Source: JAICUY01 sp035708065 (GTDB taxonomy: Bacteria; Chloroflexota; Limnocylindria; QHBO01). Taken from it: a stretch of 49,196 nt of DNA. How positions within the stretch are numbered: position 1 is the first letter of the stretch; every line of letters begins with the position of its first letter. The stretch lies in NCBI GenBank assembly GCA_035708065.1, contig DASSTC010000077.1, forward strand, positions 1 through 49,196, in the 5' to 3' direction. Below are positions 40,618 to 49,112 of the stretch, piece by piece. A program made the position numbers and the translations under genes. Under the pieces are notes generated by a model. It had not been told where the DNA came from. It saw nothing but the letters and a program-made list of their open reading frames with translations, and ran no database searches.

Positions 40618-41162
40618 TGCGGGTCATCGCCGGCACGGCGCGCGGCGTGCCGCTGATCGCCCCGCGCGACCGCGCCACGCGGCCGATCGCCGACCGCGTC
40701 AAGGAGACGCTGTTCGGCATCCTCGGCGAGGCGGTCGTCGACGCGCGGGTGCTCGACCTGTATGCCGGCAGCGGGGCGATCGGCATCGAGGCGCTGTCGC
40801 GCGGCGCGGCGACCTGCACGTTCGTCGAGCGTGGACGGGCCGCCCTGGATGCGCTGCGCCGCAACCTGGAGCGGACGCGGCTGGGGGCATCGGCCAGCGT
40901 CGAAGAGCGCGACGTGCTGCGCATGCTGGAGGATGAGCCGGCGCATCGGTATGACCTGGCGTTCCTGGATCCGCCGTACGCCGAGCGTGCTATCCTCGCG
41001 CCGCTCGAGCGCCTGCTGCCGTGGCTCGCGGAGGACGCCATCGTGATCGTGAAGCACTTCTGGCGCACGGACGTGCCCGTGCCGGCCGGCCTGGCTGCCT
41101 GGCGCGACCGGCGCTTCGGCGAGACGACGCTCACCTTCCTGCGTGCCGGAGCGGACCGGTGA
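40617..41162 (+). CDS. rsmD: 16S rRNA (guanine966-N2)-methyltransferase RsmD
   Basis: Methylates G966 of 16S rRNA using SAM. The 181-residue protein has the start VIAGTARGVPLIAP, RPIADRVKETLFGIL, SAM-binding motif VLDLYAGSGAIGIEALSRG, and catalytic LDPPY (DPPY at 118-121). ATG 40617 shares a base with the recG stop. The stop overlaps coaD (GTGA). The rsmD-coaD order is widely conserved. Confidence 0.94.
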   Translation: MRVIAGTARGVPLIAPRDRATRPIADRVKETLFGILGEAVVDARVLDLYAGSGAIGIEALSRGAATCTFVERGRAALDALRRNLERTRLGASASVEERDVLRMLEDEPAHRYDLAFLDPPYAERAILAPLERLLPWLAEDAIVIVKHFWRTDVPVPAGLAAWRDRRFGETTLTFLRAGADR

Positions 41163-41650
41163 CCCGCATCGCGGTCTTTCCCGGTTCGTTCGACCCGATG
41201 ACCAACGCCCACCTCGACGTCGCGCGTCGCGCGGGCACGCTCTTCGACCGCCTGATCATCGGGGTGCTCAACAACCCGAAGAAGCGCCCGGTGTTCGACA
41301 TCGACGAGCGGGTCGAGCTCATTCGCGCCGCGGTCGCGGGATTCGGCGAGAACGTCGAGGTGCAGGCCTTCGACGGGCTGACCGTCGACTTCGCGCGGCG
41401 CAACGGCGCCGGCTTCATCGTGCGCGGGCTCCGGGCGGTCAGCGACTTCGAGGCCGAGCTGCAGATGGCCCACACCAATCGCAAGCTCGAGCCGTCGGTC
41501 GACACCGCCTTCCTCATGTCGGCGCTCGAGTTCGGCTACCTGTCGTCGACCCTCGCCAAGGAGGTGGCCCAGTTCGGGGGTGACGTCTCTGGCATGGTGC
41601 CGCCACCGGTGGCCGACGCCCTGCACCGCCGCCTCGGCCAGGGCCGCTGA
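41159..41650 (+). CDS. coaD: Phosphopantetheine adenylyltransferase
   Basis: Forms dephospho-CoA from 4'-phosphopantetheine and ATP. The 163-residue product has the nucleotidyltransferase motif GSFDPMTNAHLD (9-20, with TxxH form), FDGLTVDFARRNGA, the IVRGLRAVSDFEAELQMA string, and SSTLAKEVAQFGGDV in place of the usual SSSxVKE. GTG 41159 overlaps rsmD. It ends the operon; a new promoter follows 10 bp later. Confidence 0.95.
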   Translation: MTRIAVFPGSFDPMTNAHLDVARRAGTLFDRLIIGVLNNPKKRPVFDIDERVELIRAAVAGFGENVEVQAFDGLTVDFARRNGAGFIVRGLRAVSDFEAELQMAHTNRKLEPSVDTAFLMSALEFGYLSSTLAKEVAQFGGDVSGMVPPPVADALHRRLGQGR

Positions 41651-41660
41651 GCACCGGGTC

Positions 41661-41666
41661 TATAAT
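41661..41666 (+). promoter_or_regulatory. -10 element TATAAT before the SepIVA-like gene
   Basis: Perfect consensus TATAAT, 10 bp past the coaD stop. Predicted transcription start near 41673, about 43 nt before the proposed ACG start. No matching -35. Confidence 0.6.
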
Positions 41667-41715
41667 CCCCCGAACGCAGCGTCAGATCCCCGCTGAGCCG
41701 TCGGAGGGCTGGGCC

Positions 41716-42246
41716 ACGGACATCATCTTCCTCGTCGAACGACTCGAATCGCTGGTGGCCGGCGGCAAGAAGCTGCCGCTGACCAACAACGTCGTGCTCG
41801 AGCAGGCGGGCCTCCTGGAGCTCATCGATCAGCTGCGCGCATCGGTCCCGGAGGAAGTGCGACAGGCCAAGCGCATCACCGATGAGGTCGGACGGATCAC
41901 CGAGCGCGCCCACGAAGAAGCCGATGCGGTGCTGGCGCGCGCCCAGGAGCAGGCCGCGCAGATGCTCGAGGAGCGCGAGCTCGTGAAGATGGCGCAGCAG
42001 CGCGCACGCGAGCTGCTCGATGCCGCCGGCGACGAAGCCGCCGAGGTGCGGCGCGGGGCCGACGAGTACGCCGCCGGCGTGCTGATCCGTCTCGAGGGCG
42101 AGTGCATCAAGGCACTGACCAGCATCAAGCGCGGGATCGACATGCTCGACGAACGCCATCGTCTGCCGGAGCCGACCTCCGGCGACGGCGTCCAGGCTCC
42201 CATGGGGAGCGCCCAGGAGCCGGCCGAGCCCGTCCAGCGGCCATGA
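41716..42246 (+). CDS. SepIVA/DivIVA-like coiled-coil protein, apparent ACG start
   Basis: Predicted 176-residue coiled-coil protein resembling mycobacterial SepIVA, a DivIVA-related septum/envelope factor that also lies beside DUF177. The N-terminal part (LPLTNNVVLEQAGLLELIDQLR, then SVPEEVRQAKRI) matches the family; residues ~55-125 are a charged helix; the tail is Pro/Gln-rich. The family has about 22 residues before the LPLT string. In this frame that region reads xDIIFLVERLESLVAGGKK, where x is ACG at 41716, 7 bp after GGAGGG (41703-41708). No ATG, GTG or TTG is in frame between the promoter and GTG 41755, which has no Shine-Dalgarno and would cut the N-terminal helix. Either ACG initiates or a base error hides an ATG. 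Confidence 0.75.
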   Translation, partial: TDIIFLVERLESLVAGGKKLPLTNNVVLEQAGLLELIDQLRASVPEEVRQAKRITDEVGRITERAHEEADAVLARAQEQAAQMLEERELVKMAQQRARELLDAAGDEAAEVRRGADEYAAGVLIRLEGECIKALTSIKRGIDMLDERHRLPEPTSGDGVQAPMGSAQEPAEPVQRP

Positions 42247-42782
42247 CCTCGTTCAACGTCGCCGGGTTGCTCCACGAGCCGCCCGGGGCGGTGCGCGAGC
42301 ACCATCTGCGCGACCACTACGTCAACCTCGGCCCGGACGTCGAGCTCGCCGGACCGATGGACCTCGACCTGCGCCTGCAGCGCACCAACCGCGGGGTCCT
42401 GGTGCGGGGCACCGTCACCGCCCCGCTGCGGCGCACCTGCGCGCGCTGCCTGGACCCGTATGTCGATGAGGTGACCGTCCCGATCTCCGAGGAGTTCCTG
42501 CCATCGGTCGACCCGGCGAGCGGCGCACCGCTCGCCACGCCAGCCGACGACGAGCAGGTCCTTGCGATCAACGCGCACCACGAGATCGAGCTCGACCCGG
42601 TGCTGCACGACGAGCTGCTGCTGACCGAGCCGATGCACCCGCTCTGCCGGCCCGACTGTCCGGGGCTGTGCACCGAGTGCGGCGAGAGCCTGGCCGGCGG
42701 CCCGCACGATCACGGGCCGGCCGAGATCGATCCTCGGCTCGCCGCCCTGGCGCGCCTGCTCGACGAGCCGGGCGAGCAGTAG
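42243..42782 (+). CDS. yceD: DUF177 / YceD family protein
   Basis: Conserved small protein of 179 residues almost always encoded next to rpmF; in plants and bacteria the family is linked to 23S rRNA/large-subunit accumulation. It has GTVTAPLRRTCARCLDPY and a C-terminal metal-like cluster (CRPDCPGLCTECG), with four cysteines typical of the family outside proteobacteria. ATG 42243 overlaps the preceding stop (ATGA). rpmF follows after 95 bp with its own promoter. Confidence 0.88.
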   Translation: MTSFNVAGLLHEPPGAVREHHLRDHYVNLGPDVELAGPMDLDLRLQRTNRGVLVRGTVTAPLRRTCARCLDPYVDEVTVPISEEFLPSVDPASGAPLATPADDEQVLAINAHHEIELDPVLHDELLLTEPMHPLCRPDCPGLCTECGESLAGGPHDHGPAEIDPRLAALARLLDEPGEQ

Positions 42783-42833
42783 CCGCGCGCGCCATCGGCC
42801 AGTCCGGTTCGAGCGTTCCCATCCAGCGGCCGC

Positions 42834-42839
42834 TATACT
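42834..42839 (+). promoter_or_regulatory. -10 element TATACT before rpmF
   Basis: TATACT in a CGCTATACTGC context, 38 bp before the rpmF GTG, giving a predicted leader of about 31 nt with a good ribosome site (AAGGAG). Confidence 0.55.
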
Positions 42840-42877
42840 GCGACGTCCCCTGTTGATCAGATCCCAAGGAGTCACGC

Positions 42878-43081
42878 GTGGGCGTTCCCAAGCGAAGAGT
42901 TTCAAAGGCCCGCCAGGGCGAGCGTCGGGCTCACCTGGCGATCGGCGCGCCACCCCTGGTCGAGTGCGACCACTGCCACGAGCTGAAGCGCGCGCATCAC
43001 GTCTGCCCGACCTGCGGTTACTACGGCGGCCGCGAGGCGGTCCGGGTCGAGCCGGCCACGCCGGCGGAGAGCCAGGGCTGA
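42878..43081 (+). CDS. rpmF: 50S ribosomal protein L32
   Basis: Large-subunit protein of 67 residues with the L32 start GVPKRRVSKARQGERRAH and the zinc-ribbon cysteines CDHC and CPTCG. The GTG at 42878 follows CCAAGGAGTC, a clear ribosome site. A short acidic/Pro tail extends past the ribbon. Its place between DUF177 and plsX is the standard order. Confidence 0.96.
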   Translation: MGVPKRRVSKARQGERRAHLAIGAPPLVECDHCHELKRAHHVCPTCGYYGGREAVRVEPATPAESQG

Positions 43082-43094
43082 CGTCCCGCACCTG

Positions 43095-44168
43095 ATGCGC
43101 ATCGCGGTCGATGCGATGGGCGGCGACCATGCACCCCGCGAGGTGGTGCGTGGTGCGCTCAACTACGCGGCCGCACATGCCGACGAGGTGATCCTGGTCG
43201 GCGACGTTCCCCGCCTCGAGCGCGAGGTTTCCGAGTACGGACGCGGGCGCCCGGCCAGCGTCCATTTCGTCGACGCGCCCGAGGTCATCGAGATGGGCGA
43301 GCCGCCCGCTGCCGCGCTGCGGGCCAAGCGACGCGCGTCGATCCGGGTGGCAACCGACCTGGTGCGCAACGGCGAGGCCGACGCCGTCGTCAGCGCCGGG
43401 TCCACCGGTGCGCAGATGGCCGCCGCCATCCTGCGCTTGGGGAGGATCGAGGGCATCGACCGACCGGCGCTGCCCGCGCACATGGTCACCGCCAGCGGCC
43501 CGATCATGCTGCTCGACGTGGGTGCCAATGTCGACTCGGACGCCGCCAACCTCGTCCAATTCGCCGCGATGGGCGCGATCTTCGCCGAGCGCGTGCTGAA
43601 AGTGAACCGGCCGCGGGTCGGCCTGCTCAATATCGGCGAAGAGGCCGAGAAGGGCGACGCCCTGACTCGGGAGGCGAATGCGCTGCTGTCGGCCGCCGAC
43701 CTGAACTTCGTCGGCAACGTCGAGGCCCACGAGATGATCGGCCACGCCGCCGACGTCGTCGTCTGCGACGGCTTCGTCGGCAATGTGGTGATCAAGCTGT
43801 TCGAGGGGCTCACCGGCTACATCTTCCGCTCCCTGCGCGCCGACCTTCAGCAGGGACCCGTGGCGCCGCTGGCGCTGCTGGCCCTCAAGCCCGGTTTCGA
43901 GCGGATGAAGCAGCGCTTCGACTACGAGAAGTACGGTGGCTCGCCGCTGCTCGGCGTGCGCGGCGTGAGCATCGTGACCCACGGCCGCGCCAAGGCACGC
44001 ATGATCGAGCACGCCATCGCCGTCGCTTCGGATGCCGCGACGGCGCGGATCCCGGACGTCATCGCCGAGTGGAGCCGCAGCCATCCCGTGCTTCACGCGC
44101 CCGAGGCGCCGAACGCGCACATCGCCGGTACCCACACGCTGGCCACCGGACCCGGCGCCGGAGGCTGA
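43095..44168 (+). CDS. plsX: Phosphate acyltransferase PlsX
   Basis: Makes acyl-phosphate from acyl-ACP, the first step of the PlsX/PlsY phospholipid pathway. The 357-residue protein has the start RIAVDAMGGDHAP, SAGSTGAQMAAAILRLGRI, the LLDVGANVDSD motif, LLNIGEEAEKG, VVVCDGFVGNVVIKLFEG, and YGGSPLLGVRG near residue 280. The C-terminal ~30 residues are variable. It is 13 bp after rpmF; no plsY is in view. Confidence 0.96.
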   Translation: MRIAVDAMGGDHAPREVVRGALNYAAAHADEVILVGDVPRLEREVSEYGRGRPASVHFVDAPEVIEMGEPPAAALRAKRRASIRVATDLVRNGEADAVVSAGSTGAQMAAAILRLGRIEGIDRPALPAHMVTASGPIMLLDVGANVDSDAANLVQFAAMGAIFAERVLKVNRPRVGLLNIGEEAEKGDALTREANALLSAADLNFVGNVEAHEMIGHAADVVVCDGFVGNVVIKLFEGLTGYIFRSLRADLQQGPVAPLALLALKPGFERMKQRFDYEKYGGSPLLGVRGVSIVTHGRAKARMIEHAIAVASDAATARIPDVIAEWSRSHPVLHAPEAPNAHIAGTHTLATGPGAGG

Positions 44169-44173
44169 GCCGC

Positions 44174-44614
44174 ATGACCGTTTCGCCCCGCCCGGCGCAG
44201 CACGGGGCGGGGATGCGCGCCCGCCGCCTGGCGCTCCTCGCCCTATTCGAGGCCGAGTTCCGACCGAGCCAGGCGTCGGCCGCCCTCGAGCGGCTCGCCG
44301 GGCAGCGCGACGTCGACGACGATGTGCTCGCGCACGCGCGCGAGATCGTGGCCGGTGTCGAGGAGCATCGGTCCGAACTCGACCATCGGATCACCGAAAC
44401 GGCGCCCGCCATTCCGGTCGCCGAGCTCGGAAAAGTCGAGCGGACGATCCTGCGGAGCGCCATCTTCGAGGTGCTATACTCCGCCGCGACCCCGAGCGGG
44501 GAGGCCATCAGCGATGCCGTGTCCCTCGCCCGGATCTATGCCGGAGATGCGGCCCGCCGCCTCGTGAACGGCGTCCTGGGAAGCGTTTCTAGATCATCGG
44601 GTAGAGGTGTCTGA
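44174..44614 (+). CDS. nusB: Transcription antitermination protein NusB
   Basis: RNA-binding all-helical protein of the rRNA antitermination complex with S10/NusE. The 146-residue sequence has RARRLALLALFEAEF near residue 15, VERTILRSAIFEVLYS, and the conserved end EAISDAVSLARIYAGD and RRLVNGVLGSV. ATG 44174 is 5 bp after plsX; a longer open frame upstream overlaps plsX. It carries an internal promoter for acpP. Divergent but recognisable; the position between plsX and acpP/rnc supports it. Confidence 0.88.
   Translation: MTVSPRPAQHGAGMRARRLALLALFEAEFRPSQASAALERLAGQRDVDDDVLAHAREIVAGVEEHRSELDHRITETAPAIPVAELGKVERTILRSAIFEVLYSAATPSGEAISDAVSLARIYAGDAARRLVNGVLGSVSRSSGRGV
44475..44480 (+). promoter_or_regulatory. 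Internal -10 element TATACT inside nusB, likely for acpP
   Basis: TATACT in a TGCTATACTCC context inside nusB, 136 bp before acpP. An extra promoter fits the need for high acyl carrier protein levels. Confidence 0.4.
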
Positions 44615-44616
44615 CA

Positions 44617-44859
44617 GTGACCGACGGTACGACCTACGACCGGCTGAAGAAGCTCATTGTCGAGCAGCTGGGCGTCGACGAGGAGGAAGTGACGCCGCAG
44701 GCTTCCTTCGTCGAGGACCTGAATGCCGACTCCCTCGACCTCGTCGAGCTGATCATGAGCCTCGAGGAGGAGTTCGGGATGGAGATCTCGGACGAGGACG
44801 CCGAGAAGATCCAGAAGGTGCAGGACGCCGTCGACTACATCGAGGAGCACCAGCAGTAG
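44617..44859 (+). CDS. acpP: Acyl carrier protein
   Basis: Carries growing acyl chains on 4'-phosphopantetheine. The 80-residue acidic four-helix protein has the DSL attachment site with Ser39 in NADSLDLVELIMSLEEEFG. GTG 44617 lies 2 bp after the nusB stop with GGTAGAGGTG upstream. It precedes rnc, as in many bacteria, next to plsX, which uses acyl-ACP. Confidence 0.96.
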   Translation: MTDGTTYDRLKKLIVEQLGVDEEEVTPQASFVEDLNADSLDLVELIMSLEEEFGMEISDEDAEKIQKVQDAVDYIEEHQQ

Positions 44860-44868
44860 CATTGCTCG

Positions 44869-45594
44869 ATGGTCGTTCCGCGCATCGACGAGCTGGGTGA
44901 CCGTCTCGGCATCGAGCTTCACGACCCGGAAGCGATCCGTCAGGCGTTCGTTCACAGCTCCTACTTCAACGAGAACCCGCAGGCCGCCACGGGGCATAAC
45001 GAGCGGCTCGAGTTCCTCGGCGATGCCGTCGTCGGGCTGATCGTCAGCCGATTCCTCTACGAGCGCTACCCGGACGAGGACGAGGGGTTCCTGACCGCCA
45101 GGCGGGCGGCGCTCGTCAACCGCGACGCGCTCGCCGCGCTCGCGCTGGAGCTTGGCCTTGACCGATACCTGCTGCTGGGTCGCGGCGAAGCCGAGGCGGG
45201 TGGTGCCAGCCGGCCATCACTGCTTGCCGCCACCTTCGAGGCCGTGTCGGGCGCCATCTTCCTGTCGGAGGGGATGGAAGCGACGCGCGACTGGCTGCGT
45301 CCGCTCTTCGCCGAGCGGCTCCAGCTCCCCGGCGAGCAGGACGGGCCGCCGAAGTCGGCCAAGAGCCGCCTCCAGGAGTGGACCCAGCGCCATCGCCACA
45401 CCAAGCCGCGCTACGAGCTGGTCGAGACATCCGGGCCGCCGCACGACCAGACGTTCACCGTCGCGGCGATGCTCGACGGCCGGCGCCTGGCGATCGGCGA
45501 GGGAACCAGCCGTCAACGGGCCGAGGAGCATGCCGCCGCCGCAGCCCTCACCGAGCTCCGACGCGAGACCACGCCACTCGCCGTGGACTCGTGA
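44869..45594 (+). CDS. rnc: Ribonuclease III, with one conserved catalytic-site Asp replaced by Ala
   Basis: Cleaves double-stranded RNA in rRNA processing and mRNA decay. The 241-residue protein has the signature NERLEFLGDAV (44-54, with Glu45, Glu48, Asp52), an endonuclease domain to about residue 155, and a C-terminal dsRNA-binding domain (SRLQEWTQRHRHTKPRYELV and the helix RQRAEEHAAAAALTEL). In the second catalytic motif the family consensus LADxxEA reads LAATFEA: the metal-site Asp is Ala121 (codon 45229-45231, GCC), while the essential Glu124 is kept. Cleavage may be weakened or metal binding altered. ATG 44869 is 9 bp after acpP; the stop overlaps smc. Confidence 0.94.
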   Translation: MVVPRIDELGDRLGIELHDPEAIRQAFVHSSYFNENPQAATGHNERLEFLGDAVVGLIVSRFLYERYPDEDEGFLTARRAALVNRDALAALALELGLDRYLLLGRGEAEAGGASRPSLLAATFEAVSGAIFLSEGMEATRDWLRPLFAERLQLPGEQDGPPKSAKSRLQEWTQRHRHTKPRYELVETSGPPHDQTFTVAAMLDGRRLAIGEGTSRQRAEEHAAAAALTELRRETTPLAVDS

Positions 45595-48500
45595 GCCGGC
45601 TGCGCGAGCTGCGGCTCCACGGCTTCAAGACCTTCGCCGATCCGACGCGCTTCGTCTTCGAGCCCGGCGTGAACGCGGTGATCGGTCCGAACGGGTCGGG
45701 CAAGTCGAACATGGCCGATGCCGTCCGCTGGGTGCTCGGTGAGCAGTCGAATCGGTCGCTGCGCACCCGCAAGTCCGACGATGTCATCTTTGCCGGGTCA
45801 CAGCAGCGTAAGGCGCTCGGCATGGCCGAGGCGGTGCTCACCCTCGACAACAGCGACGGGTGGTTGCCGATCGAGTTCGCCGAGGTGTCGATCGGCCGCC
45901 GCGCGTATCGGTCCGGTGAGAGCGAGTACCTGATCAACGGCGCCCGGGCTCGGCTGCGCGATGTCGTCGAGCTGCTCGGCGAGGGAAGGCTGGGAGCCAA
46001 CGAGCTGGTGGTCGTGGGACAGGGGACCGTCGATGCGGCGCTGTCGCTCCGGCCGGAGGAGCGCCGCCAGCTGTTCGAGGATGCGGCCGGCGTCAAGAAC
46101 CTGCAGGTGCGCAAGAACGAGGCACTGTCGCGCCTCGCCAAGGCGCGCGACAACCTGACGCGGGTCAACGATCTCGTTGCCGAGCTGAAGCCACAGGTCC
46201 GCCGGCTCGCGCTGCAGGCGCAGCACCAGCAGGAGCACGACAGCCTGCTGCGGCGTGCGCGGGCGATGGTGGATGCCTCGCACCATCGTCGCGAGCGCGC
46301 GGTGCGCGACCGGCTCGGGGAGGCGCGGCGGGCGGCCGCCGCGGCCGAGGCGGCACTCGAGGCACTGCGCGGCGAACAGCAGGCGGGCCGCCATGCGGTC
46401 GAGGACGCGGAGCGCCGCTACTGGGCCGCGGAGGAGGCCGCACGTCACGCGGCCCGAGAGCGCGAGGCAACCCGCGAAGCGCTGATCCGCGCCGAGAGCC
46501 GCGTGGAGACGCTCGGCACCCGCCGCTCCGAGCTGAGGAGCACGCTGCTTCGGGGCGAGGAGGAACTGGCTGAGCTGCACGCGGCGCTGCAGCGCCCGCA
46601 GGTTAGCGTCGACTCGGCGCTCGAGGCATTGCTCGCGGCTTCGTCGGCTGCGGAGCAGGAGTGGCAGTCGTCGATCCATGCCCTGGCGGCTGCCGATGCC
46701 GCGCTGGTCGCCGCCGAGGATGAGCTGGCGGAGACCCGCCGCCGGCATACCGAGCGGCTGGCGGCCGATGCTCGACGCCGCGAGGCCGCCCTCGCCAGCG
46801 AGGCACGCCGGGCGCGGCTGGAGCCCGAGCTCGCCATGGCGCGCGAGCGGCTGCGTGCCGTTGAGGCAGAGTTGGGCGCGACGACGCAGGACCGCGACGA
46901 CTCGCGGAGCGCGCTGGCCGCGATCGAGGCCGAAGACCGGGCCGCCGATGCCGCATTGCGCGATGCCGACGCCGAGGCGCGCGAGGCACGGCGCGCGGCC
47001 GATGCCGTCGGCGCGCGGCTCGAGGCCGCCCGCGCAGAGCTTGCGGCGCTCGAGGAGCACGGGGACGCCGGCGGGCGGCTCGGCGGGCAGCTTGCAGCCG
47101 CAGGCTGGGCGACGCTGCTCGATTCGCTCGACGCTCCGGAAGACGCCTGGTTGGCGATCGAAGCGGTGGTCGGCGGCGAGCTGGGTGAGGTCCTGCTGTG
47201 GCGGGATGGCGATCCGACGACGGCCGTCGCCGAGGGCCGCGGAGTCGCGCGGCTGCTGCGCCCGTCGCGTGGCGAGCCCGCCGAGCGCGATCGGGCGCTG
47301 CAGGCGGTCGGCGCGACGCGGACGCTCGCGGAATGGATCGGGTCGGACACCATGGAGATCCTTGCGAGGACCGTGGTCGCGGCGAGTCTCGACGCACTCC
47401 GGCAGGGATGGTCGCGACTGCCTGCTGGCTGGTTGGCCGTCACCGTCGACGGCGACGTGGCCGATGGCCGCGGCCTGCTCAGCCTGCGCGGACGCCGGGA
47501 CGCGGGCACCGGGCGGGCGGCCCGGCGTCACGCCCGTCGGCGCGAGCTGGCGGAGATCGTCGCGCGCCTCGGGACGGAGCACCAGGCCGCGGTCGCCCGC
47601 GCCGAGGCGACGGTGGCGACGTTCGCCGCGGCCGAGCGGGAGCAGCGAGCGAGACGCGAGGCCCGAAACGAGGCGGAACGGCGCGCGCGCGCCGCGGCGA
47701 CCACGCTGGAGACGCTCACCGCGCGCCGCATGCGTGCGGAGCGCGATGCGTCCGAGCTCGAGAGTCAGCTGGCCGCCATGCCGGATCCCGAGACGTCGGC
47801 CGCAGCCGAGACGGCCCTCCCCGAAGAGCTCGACACCCTCGCCGCACGAGCTGCCGTCGCGCGCTCGCAGCGCGACGCCGCGGCGCAGCGTCGGGATACC
47901 GCCCGCACCGCGTGGAACGAGGCCCGCGACGGCGCTCAGCAGGCGGAGGCGGCGAGCGTCGGCGAACGCCGGGAGCGAGCGCGGCTCGAGGCGCGAGAGG
48001 CGCAGCTGGGCATCGACCTGCCGGCGACCCGCGCAGCGCTCTCGGCGCTCGATGACGAGCATCGCGCCGCGACCAAGGTCCTCGACGAGGCGCGCGCCGC
48101 CGACGAGCGGGTGGCTCGCCTCCGCGCCGAGGCCGACGCGGACCGCGAGCGGCTGCGCGGCGAGCTGCTCGAGCAGGAGCGCAGCGCGGGCGGTGCGGGC
48201 TCCCGGCTGGCGGAGCTGGAGCGGAGCGCGCAGATGTCCGCGATCGAGGCGTCACGCCAGGAGGAGGCGCTCGCGGCACTGGCGCGCGAGCGGGAGCTCG
48301 CCTTCGAGAGCCTGACGGGCGCCGATGCGGAGAGCGAAGCGGACGCGGAACCGGGCAGCGGTAGCGGGGCATCGGATGCCCGCCCCGAGGCGGATGAGCT
48401 GGCGGCCGAGCTGGCGAGTCTCGATGACGAATCGCTCGAGGCCGAGCTGCGGCGCGTGCGCCGAACGCTCGGCCAGATCGGCTCGGTGAACCCGTTTGCC

Positions 48501-49112
48501 GTGGAGGAGCACCGCGAGCTCGCAACCCGCCTCGAGGAGCTGACCGGGCAGGATGCCGACCTCGGCGCGGCGATCGGCTCGACCGAGGAGCTCATCGCGC
48601 AGCTCGAGCAGGAGATCGGGGAGCGGTTCAACGCGGCGTTCAGCGCCATCGGCGAGCGCTTCGACGAGTTCTGCCGGCTGCTGTTCGCGGGCGGCAATGC
48701 GTCGCTGCAGATGAGCGATGGCGCGGATGGCGAGGCGCCGGGCGGCATCGAGATCGTCGTCCAACCGCCGGGCAAGCGCCGGCAGCGACTGGCGATGCTC
48801 TCCGGCGGCGAGCGGGCGCTCACCGGCGTGGCGCTCCTGTTCGCGATGCTGAGCGTCAACCCGGTGCCGTTCTGCATCCTCGACGAGGTCGACGCCGCGC
48901 TCGACGAGGCGAACATCGGGCGTTTCGCCGACGCTCTGCGCCGCCTGGCGGAGACGATCGACTTCGTGGTGATCACGCACAACCGGGCGACCATGGAGGT
49001 TGCCGATACGATCTACGGCGTGACCATGACCGATGCCGCGGTGAGCCGCGTGCTGTCGCTGCGACTGGCAGACCTGCCGGTCACGGACGTGCCCGCCGAG
49101 GTGAGCGCCTGA
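45591..49112 (+). CDS. smc: Chromosome partition/condensin protein SMC
   Basis: ATPase that organises and segregates the chromosome with ScpA/ScpB. The 1173-residue protein has the N-terminal head with Walker A GPNGSGKS (32-39), long coiled coils rich in Ala/Arg/Glu, a hinge at about 491-640 (LAIEAVVGGELGEVLLW), and the C-terminal head with ABC signature LSGGERALTG near residue 1070 and Walker B FCILDEVDAALDEAN. The signature is usually LSGGEKALTA; the change is conservative. Hinge glycines are less conserved than usual. GTG 45591 overlaps the rnc stop (GTGA); a longer open frame starts inside rnc. The stop overlaps the next ATG (TGATG). Confidence 0.96.
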   Translation: MSRLRELRLHGFKTFADPTRFVFEPGVNAVIGPNGSGKSNMADAVRWVLGEQSNRSLRTRKSDDVIFAGSQQRKALGMAEAVLTLDNSDGWLPIEFAEVSIGRRAYRSGESEYLINGARARLRDVVELLGEGRLGANELVVVGQGTVDAALSLRPEERRQLFEDAAGVKNLQVRKNEALSRLAKARDNLTRVNDLVAELKPQVRRLALQAQHQQEHDSLLRRARAMVDASHHRRERAVRDRLGEARRAAAAAEAALEALRGEQQAGRHAVEDAERRYWAAEEAARHAAREREATREALIRAESRVETLGTRRSELRSTLLRGEEELAELHAALQRPQVSVDSALEALLAASSAAEQEWQSSIHALAAADAALVAAEDELAETRRRHTERLAADARRREAALASEARRARLEPELAMARERLRAVEAELGATTQDRDDSRSALAAIEAEDRAADAALRDADAEAREARRAADAVGARLEAARAELAALEEHGDAGGRLGGQLAAAGWATLLDSLDAPEDAWLAIEAVVGGELGEVLLWRDGDPTTAVAEGRGVARLLRPSRGEPAERDRALQAVGATRTLAEWIGSDTMEILARTVVAASLDALRQGWSRLPAGWLAVTVDGDVADGRGLLSLRGRRDAGTGRAARRHARRRELAEIVARLGTEHQAAVARAEATVATFAAAEREQRARREARNEAERRARAAATTLETLTARRMRAERDASELESQLAAMPDPETSAAAETALPEELDTLAARAAVARSQRDAAAQRRDTARTAWNEARDGAQQAEAASVGERRERARLEAREAQLGIDLPATRAALSALDDEHRAATKVLDEARAADERVARLRAEADADRERLRGELLEQERSAGGAGSRLAELERSAQMSAIEASRQEEALAALARERELAFESLTGADAESEADAEPGSGSGASDARPEADELAAELASLDDESLEAELRRVRRTLGQIGSVNPFAVEEHRELATRLEELTGQDADLGAAIGSTEELIAQLEQEIGERFNAAFSAIGERFDEFCRLLFAGGNASLQMSDGADGEAPGGIEIVVQPPGKRRQRLAMLSGGERALTGVALLFAMLSVNPVPFCILDEVDAALDEANIGRFADALRRLAETIDFVVITHNRATMEVADTIYGVTMTDAAVSRVLSLRLADLPVTDVPAEVSA

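Noticed and set aside
41829..44135. 768-codon open frame on the minus strand
   Set aside because: Shadow over the SepIVA-like gene, DUF177, rpmF and plsX. These have ribosome sites, promoters and family motifs; the shadow has none.
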